Shown in pieces: positions 24,664 through 32,051 of a stretch of 64,000 bases of DNA. The notes beneath the pieces were generated by a model that saw nothing but the letters and a program-made list of their open reading frames with translations, made no database searches and was not told where the DNA came from. The stretch's first letter is position 1; every line of letters starts with the position of its first letter. Origin of the DNA: Micromonospora ureilytica (GTDB lineage: Bacteria > Actinomycetota > Actinomycetes > Mycobacteriales > Micromonosporaceae). The position numbers were made by a program, and so were the translations under genes. The stretch lies in contig NZ_JADOTX010000001.1 in NCBI RefSeq assembly GCF_015751765.1, positions 6,572,001 to 6,636,000 of the forward strand. The letters run 5' to 3'.

Positions 24664-26829
24664 GTGGTGGTTCACTCAGCGTCGGAACAGGTGCTCGCCG
24701 GGCTGGACCCGGAGCAACGCTCCGCGGTGACCGCACCCGCCGGCCCGGTCTGCATCCTGGCCGGCGCCGGCACCGGTAAGACCCGGGCGATCACCTCCCG
24801 GATCGCCCACCGGGTGCTTTCCGGCGAGATCTCCCCCCGGCACGTGCTCGCGGTCACCTTCACCGCCCGCGCCGCCGCCGAGATGCGGAGCCGGCTCACC
24901 GTCCTCGGGGTGGGCGGTGTGCAGGCCCGGACATTTCACGCCGCCGCGCTGCGGCAGGTGCGGTACTTCGCGCCCCGGCTGCTGTCCGGCCGCGCCATGC
25001 CCGAGCTGCTGGACAGCAAGGTACGGCTGGTCACCCTCGCCGCCGCCCGGGTCGGCCTACGGACCGACCGGGCCGCCGCGCGGGACCTGGCCGGTGAGAT
25101 TGAGTGGGCCAAGTCGTCGCTTGTCGAGCCGACGGACTACGTGGTGTCCGCGGCCCGGGCGCTGCGCGACACACCGCACGAACCGGCGAAGGTCGCCGAC
25201 GTGTTCACCGCGTACGAGCAGCTCAAGCGCGCGAACGGGGTGATCGACTTCGAGGACATGCTGCGGGCCGCGGTGTGGGGGATCGAGGAGCACTCGGACG
25301 TCGGCGAGCAGGTCCGCACCCAGTACCGGCACTTCGTGGTCGACGAGTACCAGGACGTCAACCCCCTCCAGCAGCGGTTGCTCGACGCCTGGCTGGCTGG
25401 CCGCAACGACCTGACAGTGGTCGGGGACGCCAGCCAGACGATCTACTCGTTCACCGGGGCCACCTCGGCGTACCTGGTCGACTTCCCCCGCCGGCACCGC
25501 GGCGCCACAGTGGTCCGGCTGGTCCGCGACTACCGCTCCACCCCGCAGGTGGTCGGGCTGGCCAACGCGGTGATCGCCCAGGCCCGGGGCACCGAGGCGC
25601 GGCTGCGGCTGGAGTTGAGCGGGCAACGCCCTCCCGGCCCCGAACCGGACCTGCGGATCTTCACCGACGAGCCGGCCGAGGCGAACGCGGTGGCCACGCG
25701 CTGCCGGTCGCTGATCGACGCGGGCACGCCGGCGAAGGAGATCGCCGTGCTGTTCCGCGTCAACGCGCAGTCCGAGGCGTACGAGAAGGCGCTCACCGAG
25801 GCCGCGGTGCCGTACGTCGTGCAGGGCGCGGAGCGGTTCTTCGAACGGACCGAGGTGCGCCAGGCGATGGTCGCGCTGCGCGCCGCCACCCGCTCGATCC
25901 CGGGGGAGACACCGTTGCCGGCCGCCGTCGTCGAGGCGCTCACCGCGGTCGGCTGGGCCCCGGACGCGCCCCCGGCCGGCGGCGCCGCCCGCGAGCGCTG
26001 GGAGGCGCTGTCCGCGCTGGTCCAGCTCTCCGAGGAGTACGCGGCCACCCCCGAGGTCGTGCCGATCGGCGAGGCCGCCTCGGTGGAGCGCCCGGTCACC
26101 CTCTCCGGCTTCACCGAGGAGTTGGCGCGCCGGGCCGCCCAGCAGCACGTGCCGACGGTGGACGGCGTGACGCTGGCGTCCCTGCACTCGGCGAAGGGCC
26201 TGGAGTGGGACGCGGTCTTCCTGGTCGGCCTCGCCGAGGGCACCCTGCCCACCACGTACGCCAAGACCGTCGAGCAGGTCGAGGAGGAGCGGCGGCTGCT
26301 CTACGTCGGGATCACCCGCGCCCGGGAGTGGCTCTGGCTGTCGTACGCCGCCGCACGCTCCCCGGGCGGACGGGCCCGACGGCCGTCGCGGTTCCTTCCC
26401 CAGCTGGACCGCTCCGGCGGCACCGAACGGGCCACCGGCGGCGCCGGTCCGGCCAGCCGTCCCGAGCGGCGGCGAACGCAGATCGTCTCCTGCCGGATCT
26501 GCGGCGCCACCCTGCTCGCCGGCCCGGACCGCAAGCTCGGCCGCTGTCCGACCTGCCCGTCCGACATAGACGATGAGCTGCACGAACGGCTGCGCGAGTG
26601 GCGGCAGCGGGTGGCCGGTGCGCAGAAGGTCCCGGCGTACGTGGTCTTCACCGACGCGACGCTTGTCGCGTTGGCCGAGCGGCGACCCGGCCGGTCGGAG
26701 GAGTTGATCGCCATCGCCGGTATCGGCCCTCGCAAGCTGGGCCTCTACGGCGAGTCGGTGCTGGCCCTCGTGGCCGGCGCCGGGGTGGACGATGTCTGCC
26801 CGGAGAAAACTTTCGAAATCTCGTCGTAA
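24664..26829 (+). CDS. uvrD2: ATP-dependent DNA helicase UvrD2
   Basis: SF1A 3'-5' DNA helicase of 721 residues, an actinobacterial repair/replication factor essential in mycobacteria. Walker A (GAGTGKTRA) is near residue 35, motif II VVDEYQDVN near 225, GDASQTIYSFTGA near 258, SAKGLEWD near 510 and YVGITRAREWL near 550. A tetracysteine motif (CRICG, CPTC; about 611-630) and a C-terminal HRDC domain (LVALAERRP, IAGIGPRKL; about 655-720) define the UvrD2 type. GTG 24664 or 24667 may be the start. The end of the gene overlaps the AT-rich element of the whiB7 promoter. Confidence 0.93.
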   Translation: MVVHSASEQVLAGLDPEQRSAVTAPAGPVCILAGAGTGKTRAITSRIAHRVLSGEISPRHVLAVTFTARAAAEMRSRLTVLGVGGVQARTFHAAALRQVRYFAPRLLSGRAMPELLDSKVRLVTLAAARVGLRTDRAAARDLAGEIEWAKSSLVEPTDYVVSAARALRDTPHEPAKVADVFTAYEQLKRANGVIDFEDMLRAAVWGIEEHSDVGEQVRTQYRHFVVDEYQDVNPLQQRLLDAWLAGRNDLTVVGDASQTIYSFTGATSAYLVDFPRRHRGATVVRLVRDYRSTPQVVGLANAVIAQARGTEARLRLELSGQRPPGPEPDLRIFTDEPAEANAVATRCRSLIDAGTPAKEIAVLFRVNAQSEAYEKALTEAAVPYVVQGAERFFERTEVRQAMVALRAATRSIPGETPLPAAVVEALTAVGWAPDAPPAGGAARERWEALSALVQLSEEYAATPEVVPIGEAASVERPVTLSGFTEELARRAAQQHVPTVDGVTLASLHSAKGLEWDAVFLVGLAEGTLPTTYAKTVEQVEEERRLLYVGITRAREWLWLSYAAARSPGGRARRPSRFLPQLDRSGGTERATGGAGPASRPERRRTQIVSCRICGATLLAGPDRKLGRCPTCPSDIDDELHERLREWRQRVAGAQKVPAYVVFTDATLVALAERRPGRSEELIAIAGIGPRKLGLYGESVLALVAGAGVDDVCPEKTFEISS

Positions 26830-26865
26830 ATTCGTTTGCCCTCGCCCCGGCGCGAGGAATAGCCT
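26827..26865 (+). promoter_or_regulatory. whiB7 promoter with AT-rich upstream element
   Basis: TTGCCC (26836-26841), an 18-base spacer and TAGCCT (26860-26865) form the promoter. The -35 is directly preceded by TAAATTCG, the short AT-rich stretch that in mycobacteria is bound by WhiB7 together with SigA, so autoactivation is expected. It sits across the uvrD2 stop codon and gives a leader of about 460 bases before whiB7. Confidence 0.6.
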
Positions 26866-26950
26866 CAGGACACACCACGCGAGCGGCGCCATTCCGGCTG
26901 CTCACGGGGCCGGTCCAGTCGATACGAGGAACGTGAGGGAGGTGGCACCC

Positions 26951-27199
26951 GTGAAGATCTTCACCTATGAGCGTCTGACGGCGATGCCGTCTGTCCACGC
27001 CCCGCTGTCGGCTGTCCGGGTGGCCCTTACGGCCGCACGACCGTCGGTTCCACAGGTGCACCAGGTTCAGGCCGAGCTGATCCTGACCGTCGCGCCCGCT
27101 GGAGTCGAGGGGACCAGTGGCTTCACGGGCAATGGCATCCGAGTCGCCAAGAAGCGCATGGATGTCCGCGGCGTTCCACCTCGAGGTAAACCGGTCTGA
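26951..27199 (+). CDS. whiB7 upstream leader ORF
   Basis: Open frame of 82 codons starting VKIFTYERLTAMPSVHAPL, with a strong ribosome site (GGGAGGT, six bases before GTG 26951). It shows no domain. It ends TGA at 27199, between the two halves of an antiterminator stem and 22 bases before the terminator. This matches the ribosome-sensing uORFs that control whiB7 in other actinobacteria, where slow translation by antibiotics turns the gene on. It is longer than the short mycobacterial uORF, so a stable peptide cannot be excluded. Confidence 0.7.
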   Translation: MKIFTYERLTAMPSVHAPLSAVRVALTAARPSVPQVHQVQAELILTVAPAGVEGTSGFTGNGIRVAKKRMDVRGVPPRGKPV

Positions 27200-27231
27200 C
27201 CATCAGACTCCGGCTCACCTCGAGGCCGCGG
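27166..27231 (+). promoter_or_regulatory. whiB7 antiterminator
   Basis: CCGCGG (27166-27171) plus CCTCGAGG (27179-27186) can pair with the adjoining CCTCGAGG (27218-27225) and CCGCGG (27226-27231): 14 pairs with a 7-base bulge. The 3' partner contains the entire 5' arm of the terminator, so the two structures exclude each other. The 5' partner lies within the last codons of the leader ORF, so a ribosome reaching its stop would block it. Confidence 0.75.
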
Positions 27232-27267
27232 AACCCGCTTACCGGGATCCGCGGCCTCAGTTTTTTG
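27222..27267 (+). terminator. whiB7 attenuator terminator
   Basis: GAGGCCGCGG (27222-27231) pairs with CCGCGGCCTC (27249-27258), with an inner CCCG/CGGG stem, and is followed by AG and TTTTTT (27261-27266). It is the clearest intrinsic terminator in the window and lies 63 bases before the whiB7 ATG. Confidence 0.88.
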
Positions 27268-27329
27268 CCCGCCGTAAGTACGTCGGAATGCGATCCACGA
27301 GATCGAAGTGAGAGAGAGGTGACCGGGAG

Positions 27330-27695
27330 ATGAGTCTGGCGTTGGCCCCCCTCGACATGAGCGTCGAGATGGAGGCGAACCTGCCCTGCCGGAAGTTCGA
27401 CCCCGACCTGTGGTTCTCCGACTCGCCCACCGAGCTCGAGCTGGCCAAGTCGCTCTGCGGGGACTGCCCGCTGCGCGTCGAATGCCTGGCCGGAGCCGTT
27501 GAGCGAGCGGAGCCGTGGGGCGTCTGGGGCGGCGAGATCTTCGAGCGTGGCGCGGTTGTCCCGCGTAAGCGGCCCCGTGGCCGTCCGCGTAAGGAGGACG
27601 TCGCCCGTGACGCCGAGCTTCGCGTCGAGGCCGAGGCGCGCCTGGCAGCCAGTGGGCTGTCCGAGGTGCGTGGCGCGGTCCGGCTGGCAGCCTGA
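27330..27695 (+). CDS. whiB7: WhiB7 antibiotic-resistance regulator
   Basis: [4Fe-4S] transcription activator of 121 residues that binds SigA and induces intrinsic resistance genes and redox responses. The cluster ligands are Cys20, Cys43, Cys46 and Cys52, followed by EPWGVWGGE. The AT-hook RGRPRK near residue 90, which sets WhiB7 apart from other WhiB proteins, is present between basic stretches. AGAGGTGA lies just upstream of ATG 27330. Expression is gated by the leader attenuator. Neighbours uvrD2 upstream and the ABC1 kinase downstream match the mycobacterial order. Confidence 0.95.
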   Translation: MSLALAPLDMSVEMEANLPCRKFDPDLWFSDSPTELELAKSLCGDCPLRVECLAGAVERAEPWGVWGGEIFERGAVVPRKRPRGRPRKEDVARDAELRVEAEARLAASGLSEVRGAVRLAA

Positions 27696-27783
27696 CATGT
27701 TCCCGACCCGTACCAACTACGCCGGTGCCACACCGGCAGTGAGTGAGAAAACGATGTTGAACGTTCCGAGTGGAGCCTTCGAG

Positions 27784-27933
27784 ATGCAACTACTCCACGA
27801 AGCGTTGTCCCGGGCTCGAATGCGCCGGCCTCAGGCCGGTCGTACCACCACGAGCACTGAGGCAACCCGATCCGCCCGTACCGTCGCCATGACCGGCCGC
27901 AACCAGGCGGCTCGCGACCTGGGCATTCTCTAG
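27784..27933 (+). CDS. Small basic protein downstream of whiB7
   Basis: Predicted protein of 49 residues beginning MQLLHEALSRARMRRPQ and ending GRNQAARDLGIL; no known domain. It is Arg/Thr-rich, with an amphipathic N-terminal helix. ATG 27784 has GGAG seven bases upstream; an in-frame ATG at 27754 is an alternative. It lies 88 bases after whiB7, before a shared terminator, so it may be co-transcribed with whiB7. I have only composition and ribosome site to support that it is coding. Confidence 0.5.
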   Translation: MQLLHEALSRARMRRPQAGRTTTSTEATRSARTVAMTGRNQAARDLGIL

Positions 27934-27946
27934 TACCACCCCACAC

Positions 27947-27980
27947 GGAAGGGCGGGTGCCGACCGGCACCCGCCCTTCC
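27947..27980. terminator. Bidirectional terminator
   Basis: GGAAGGGCGGGTGCC (27947-27961) and its exact complement (27966-27980) flank the loop GACC. It separates the whiB7 transcript from the convergent ABC1-kinase gene. Confidence 0.85.
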
Positions 27981-28001
27981 CCATGTCGTCTCTTGACGCG
28001 C

Positions 28002-29348
28002 TCAGGCGACCGGGGCGAAGCCGGGCAGCCAGCGCTCCAGGATGCTCCGGTAGGGGGCCTTCGCCTCCAACTGGCAGAGCACCCCGATCGACCCGAGTGT
28101 CACCCGGTGGATCAGCAGGTACGACGGTGGCAGGTTGAGCTGCCTGCTCAGCTGGTACGTGGGGGAGCGGGGGCTGGCCAGTCGACCCGCCTCGCCCCGC
28201 AACCAGGCCCGGGTGAAGCGGAAGCCGTCCGCCGCGATGGGTTCCAGCATGGGGCGGATGAAGTCGAGCACCCCCTCGGCGTCGATCTCCTCGGCCGAGC
28301 CGATGAACCCCTCCGACCGCAGCCCCGCCACGACCTCGTCGGCGTCGCCGCGCAGGGCCATCGCCGCGATACGACCGATCGGCTCCGGAGTGCCCTCCGG
28401 CATCCGGGCCACCGCACCGAAGTCGATCACCCCGAGCCGACCGTCGGGCAGCAGCCGGAAGTTTCCCGGGTGCGGGTCGGCGTGCAGCAGCCCAGCCCGC
28501 TGCGGCGCGGAGAGGTGCAGGGTGGCCATCAGCCGGCCCGCCTCGTCGCGATCCTCCTCGGTGCCCTCGCGGATGATGTCGGCCAGCGGGGTGCCCGTCA
28601 CCCACTCGGTGACCAGCACCCGGGGCGAGGCGTTGACCACCTCCGGGATGAAGATCTCCGGGTCGTCGGCGTACGCGGCCGCGAAGGTGCGCTGCGACTC
28701 GGCCTCCAACTCGTAGTCCAACTCCTCGGTGATCCGTTCGCGCAGCTCGGCCAGGAGCGGCTTGACGTCCAGGCCGGGCTGGATGGCCCGGAACATCCCG
28801 CCCAGTCGGGAGAGCTGCTTGAGGTCGGCGAGCAGGGCGTCGCCGGCCCCCGGATACTGGATCTTGACCGCTACGTCGCGGCTGTTCGGAGCGCCCGACT
28901 CGTCGAACCCGGGCTCGCGCCAGCGCGCCCGGTGCACCTGGCCGATGCTCGCGGCGGCGGCCGGCACGTCGTTGAACTCGACGAACAGGTCCCGCCAGTC
29001 GGGGCCGAGTTGCTCTGCCAGCACCTTGTGCACGCTGGCGACCGGCAGCGGTGGCGCCGCCTCCTGCAACTTCGTCAGCGCCTGCCGGTAGGGCGCGGCG
29101 ATCTCCTCCGGCAAAGCCGCCTCGAAGACCGACAGCGCCTGGCCGAACTTCATCGCCCCGCCCTTGAGCTGGCCCAGCACGCTGAACAGCTGCTCGGCGG
29201 TGCGCTGCTGGATCTCCGCGGAGATCACGTCGGAGGCGAGCCCGGTGACGCGCTTTCCCATGCCGAGAACGGTCCGGCCGGCGAAGCCGAGCGGCAGGGC
29301 GGCGAGCTTGGCGGTGCGGGACACGGCGCGGCGCGGGATGTCGGTCAC
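28002..29348 (-). CDS. ABC1/UbiB-like atypical kinase (AarF family)
   Basis: Protein-kinase-like fold of 448 residues. The family hallmark KxGQ appears as MKFGQALSVFE (about 90); AAAASIGQVHRA is the Ala-rich nucleotide loop, VAVKIQYPG carries the catalytic Lys, and HADPHPGNFRLL plus VIDFGAV hold the catalytic Asp residues. UbiB proteins assist lipid-quinone synthesis by ATPase activity; the actinobacterial role is unknown. GTG 29348 overlaps the stop of the upstream gene as GTGA, so the two are translationally coupled. The equivalent mycobacterial gene also neighbours whiB7 (from memory). Confidence 0.87.
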   Translation of the reverse strand: MTDIPRRAVSRTAKLAALPLGFAGRTVLGMGKRVTGLASDVISAEIQQRTAEQLFSVLGQLKGGAMKFGQALSVFEAALPEEIAAPYRQALTKLQEAAPPLPVASVHKVLAEQLGPDWRDLFVEFNDVPAAAASIGQVHRARWREPGFDESGAPNSRDVAVKIQYPGAGDALLADLKQLSRLGGMFRAIQPGLDVKPLLAELRERITEELDYELEAESQRTFAAAYADDPEIFIPEVVNASPRVLVTEWVTGTPLADIIREGTEEDRDEAGRLMATLHLSAPQRAGLLHADPHPGNFRLLPDGRLGVIDFGAVARMPEGTPEPIGRIAAMALRGDADEVVAGLRSEGFIGSAEEIDAEGVLDFIRPMLEPIAADGFRFTRAWLRGEAGRLASPRSPTYQLSRQLNLPPSYLLIHRVTLGSIGVLCQLEAKAPYRSILERWLPGFAPVA

Positions 29349-30457
29349 CCGGTCATTGTTACCGACCGGAGGGCCCCGCTGCTGCTCTGCGGCCGGGCTG
29401 GTGCGGACACTCGGCCCTGCGAGCACCCGCACGCCGGGTGTGGCGGCCAACCCCGACGACGGAAACGGCAGGTACCGGTGATCTCCATGGCGCCACCCAG
29501 CGTCTCCGGCTGACCTCCGTCCAGCTGCGTCAGCACTTCGGTCAGCGCGTACCCGCAGGCGACGAGCAGCGTGCCGGTCGTTCCGGCGGCCGGCGGGTCG
29601 GCGACGGCGAGTTGTGCGGCGAGCCGCGGCCAGTCCGGGTCGCGGTCGGCCCGGTGCAGCTCGACGCAGTGCAGACAGGGCCCGGCGGGTGGGCGGACCA
29701 ACGGCCCGATCACCGGTACGCCCTCGCGCAGCGTGACCAGCAGGTGCGGCTGCCGGCGCTGGGCGTGACCGGCGGCGAGCAGCGCGGGAGGCCGGTCGGT
29801 GCCGAGCTGAATCACCAGGTCGATCCGTCCGGCGCGGCTCGGATGGGTGCCGGTGCCCGGTGCGACGCGGTTGAGCGCGGCCCGCACCGCCGGTGCCAGT
29901 GGGCTACCCAGCTCGGTGGCGGGGATGCCCGTGCCGATCAGGTCGACGGCGCGCACCAGGCCGGTGAGCTGGGGAATCACCTGCCCCACACCGGACTGGG
30001 CCAATGCCACCGCCAGCGGCCCGCCGAGCGCCCCGCCGCCGGTGAGCAGGACGCGGGCCGCCCGCCGCCGACGCAGGACCTGCGCGGGCGTGCCGGGCAG
30101 TCGGGCGGCGGTCAGGGCCAACGCGCCGGCCTCCGCCGCGAGCCGGGCACGGACCGGGCCGGTCAGGTCGCGGGGGATCAGGCTGTGCGCGGGCACCAAC
30201 AGGCCGGCGGCCCGCAGGGTGTCCAGCAGGGTACGCGCGTCGTCGGCGTCGACCTGGGCGCTCGCCGCCTGGGCCAGCACGGCGCGCTCGCTGCGGGTGC
30301 CGTCGAGCAGGTCGAGCAGGTGGGCGGCGCGTGGGTTGGCCAACTCCAGCAGAGCGGCCGGCGCACGGCCGACGCCGAGCTGGAGTGTGTGCCGGTCCCG
30401 CCAGAGCCGGTTGAGGCCGGGCAGCAGGGTGGGGCGCGGTAGCACGGTGCGGCTCAT
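29345..30457 (-). CDS. E1-like (ThiF/TOMM-type) adenylyltransferase-related protein
   Basis: Protein of 370 residues resembling the E1-like partner of azoline cyclodehydratases. The N-terminal 120 residues look like a leader-peptide-binding winged helix (LLPGLNRLWRDRHTLQLGV); LLTGGGALGGPLAVALA (about 135-150) is a Rossmann loop; GPCLHCVELHRADRDP (about 260) and a late CGC could bind zinc. The ThiF catalytic Arg/Asp set is not obvious, so adenylation activity is doubtful. No YcaO protein or precursor peptide is nearby. ATG 30457 sits against a palindrome and follows a cluster of DnaA boxes. It is coupled to the ABC1 kinase by a GTGA overlap. Confidence 0.7.
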   Translation of the reverse strand: MSRTVLPRPTLLPGLNRLWRDRHTLQLGVGRAPAALLELANPRAAHLLDLLDGTRSERAVLAQAASAQVDADDARTLLDTLRAAGLLVPAHSLIPRDLTGPVRARLAAEAGALALTAARLPGTPAQVLRRRRAARVLLTGGGALGGPLAVALAQSGVGQVIPQLTGLVRAVDLIGTGIPATELGSPLAPAVRAALNRVAPGTGTHPSRAGRIDLVIQLGTDRPPALLAAGHAQRRQPHLLVTLREGVPVIGPLVRPPAGPCLHCVELHRADRDPDWPRLAAQLAVADPPAAGTTGTLLVACGYALTEVLTQLDGGQPETLGGAMEITGTCRFRRRGWPPHPACGCSQGRVSAPARPQSSSGALRSVTMTG

Positions 30458-30474
30458 GGTCACGAATCGTGACC
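30458..30474. promoter_or_regulatory. Palindrome abutting the E1-like gene start
   Basis: GGTCACG-AAT-CGTGACC is a 7-base perfect palindrome directly against the start codon (30457-30455). It could be a repressor operator overlapping the start of a short-leader mRNA, or a hairpin at the ribosome entry site. Confidence 0.5.
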
Positions 30475-30497
30475 GCATCTTCGCGTTCAGTCGATCG

Positions 30498-30559
30498 TTG
30501 TCCACAGGTCGCCAGGCCGCTGTCCAGCGCTATCCACAGGATTTCGCGGGTTTTCCACA
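30498..30559 (+). promoter_or_regulatory. Cluster of three DnaA boxes
   Basis: TTGTCCACA (30498-30506), CTATCCACA (30530-30538) and TTTTCCACA (30551-30559) all lie on the plus strand, 32 and 21 bases apart, that is about three and two helical turns. The first equals the actinobacterial DnaA-box consensus; the others differ by one or two bases. A fourth weak match, CTGTCCAGC, is at 30520. No dnaA, dnaN or other oriC marker is near. Confidence 0.65.
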
Positions 30560-30679
30560 GCCTGCCATCGCCGTTGTCGGTCACCCGACAGGGCTACCGA
30601 CGCCGGTGGCACCGCACTCCCGATCGGCAACGGGGGTGGGATGGCCACCGGCCGCCCCACCCCCGTTCACCCGTTCGGG

Positions 30680-30850
30680 TCAGACCTTGGCCTTGCCCAG
30701 GATGCGGTTCACTGTTGTTCCGCATACCGGACACTTGCCCTTGGCCATGTTCATTCCGGTCTTCGAGACCTCGACGTGCCCCTCGAAGTCCCGCTTCTCC
30801 TTGCACTTCACGCAGTAACCGTTGTAGGTCGTCTGGGCCTGGTCGGCCAC
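30680..30850 (-). CDS. DUF5679 zinc-ribbon protein
   Basis: Small protein of 56 residues with two CxxC knuckles, GYCVKCKEK (about 12-15) and GKCPVCGTT (about 41-44), which form a rubredoxin-like zinc ribbon; the segment between (EVSKTGMNMAKG) is strongly conserved in DUF5679. GTG 30850 has GAGGAGGG just upstream. It may bind nucleic acid or act as an adaptor; function unknown. It lies upstream of, and in the same direction as, the E1-like gene, with the DnaA boxes between them. Confidence 0.85.
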   Translation of the reverse strand: MADQAQTTYNGYCVKCKEKRDFEGHVEVSKTGMNMAKGKCPVCGTTVNRILGKAKV

Positions 30851-31360
30851 GGTGCCCTCCTCGTCTCGTCCGCCGGTCAATGCCGTTCCGGCGGGGTGCC
30901 CGGCGGCGGGCCACATGGGGCGCCGGCGCTGGGTCTCACTCCGCGGCCACCTTCGTGACCGCTGGTCCGCGGACCCTACCCAGGTCTGGGCAGTTCCATG
31001 TCAGCTGTGCATCGACACTGTGAGCAAGTCGACGTCGAGAGTGTGCATGGCGAAATAGGTCGGATAAGTCAGTTTGGCGGGGACACGCCGACCAAACCCT
31101 GACAGCCACCCGTGCGAGTGCCCCTGCGGAGGCATTCGGGACGCTGATCACCTACGGTGGGGACGTGTCGTGTACCGGCGCTATCGGCGTTCACCAAGGG
31201 TGACGAGATGGCGCGATGGCGCTGCGGTCAAGAAATTTTCGGGACGCCTGGCGACCAATCACCATTTTCTGGGCGCGTGTCGTGCGGTTGACTCTTGCGG
31301 ACCCCTGGTCAGTGGGCATTAGCTTTCCTTCGTGACACGTAGTCGAGGCTGCGCGGGCCA
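30851..31360. other. Intergenic region without a clear gene
   Basis: About 510 bases between divergent genes. GGTCGG (31057-31062) and CCGACC (31087-31092) form a weak stem. TACGGT (31153-31158) precedes GTG 31165 by six bases, and that GTG opens a 12-codon frame (VSCTGAIGVHQG) ending at 31203, the only hint of a leaderless micro-ORF. TTGCGG and TTAGCT, 18 bases apart near 31300-31325, could be the promoter of the YgjP-like gene. The rest shows no structure I can interpret. Confidence 0.35.
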
Positions 31361-31894
31361 GTGATGGCGGGGACGCGCAAGCCGGTCGTCGAGGTGCGGC
31401 GCAGCCAGCGTCGACGACGCACGGTGTCCGCGTACCGTGACGGTGAGCGAGTGGTCGTCCTCATCCCCGACCAGTTCTCCCGCGCCGAGGAGAGCGAATG
31501 GGTCGACCGGATGCTCGCCCGCCTCGCCGCCCGGGAGGGCCGCCTCGCCCGCTCGGACGCCGAGCTGGTGGCCCGCGCCAACCGGCTCATCGACCTCTAC
31601 CTCCCCGGGTACGCCACGAAAGCGGTGCCGGCCAGCGTCCGATGGGTCACCAACCAGAACGGCCGATGGGGCTCCTGCACGCCGGCCGACCGCAGCATCC
31701 GAATCTCGCACCGCGTCCAGGAGATGCCTGAATGGGTGATCGACTACGTGTTGCTGCACGAGCTGGCGCACCTCATCGTGCCCAGCCACAACGCCCGGTT
31801 CTGGGCGTTGGTCGGTCGCTATCCCAAGGCGGAACGCGCCCGCGGCTACCTCGAAGGGGTCGCCGCCGCCTCCGGCGCACCCCTCCCCACCTGA
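31361..31894 (+). CDS. YgjP-like (DUF45/M48-related) metallopeptidase
   Basis: Predicted zinc protease of 177 residues. The motif HELAHLI (His at about 132 and 136) followed by SHNARFW fits the YgjP/WLM clan, where HExxH plus a distal His/Glu bind zinc. The N-terminal part (VVEVRRSQRRRRTVSAYRDG) is the beta-rich DUF45 domain, and NQNGRWGSCTPADRSIRIS is another family hallmark. No signal peptide, so cytosolic. GTG 31361 or ATG 31364 is the start. It faces away from the DUF5679 gene. Substrate unknown. Confidence 0.85.
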   Translation: MMAGTRKPVVEVRRSQRRRRTVSAYRDGERVVVLIPDQFSRAEESEWVDRMLARLAAREGRLARSDAELVARANRLIDLYLPGYATKAVPASVRWVTNQNGRWGSCTPADRSIRISHRVQEMPEWVIDYVLLHELAHLIVPSHNARFWALVGRYPKAERARGYLEGVAAASGAPLPT

Positions 31895-31915
31895 TCGACA
31901 CCCCCTCCTGACCCG

Positions 31916-32027
31916 CCTGGGTCCCGCGCGCGCCGAGCCCCTGGGTCCGGCGCGCGGAGCCCCTGGCCCCGGCGCGCGGAGCCCCTGGCCCCGGCGCGCT
32001 GAGCCCCTGGTCCCGCGCGCGCCGGAC
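31916..32027. repeat. Tandem 22-bp repeat array
   Basis: Five units beginning CCTGG (31916, 31940, 31962, 31984, 32006); the inner three are 22 bases and read CCTGG(G/C)(T/C)CCGGCGCGC(G/T)GAGCC, the first is 24. Each unit contains a GCGCGC core. No gene crosses it. It follows the YgjP-like gene by 20 bases. Confidence 0.85.
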
Positions 32028-32051
32028 GCCGTCAGAGGCGCGATCGGCCTA

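Noticed and set aside
30498..30559. Chromosomal origin of replication.
   Set aside because: Only three boxes and no dnaA, dnaN, recF, rpmH or AT-rich unwinding region; a secondary DnaA-binding site is more likely.
31916..32027. Possible CRISPR array.
   Set aside because: Units are contiguous 22-mers with no unique spacers and no cas genes are near.
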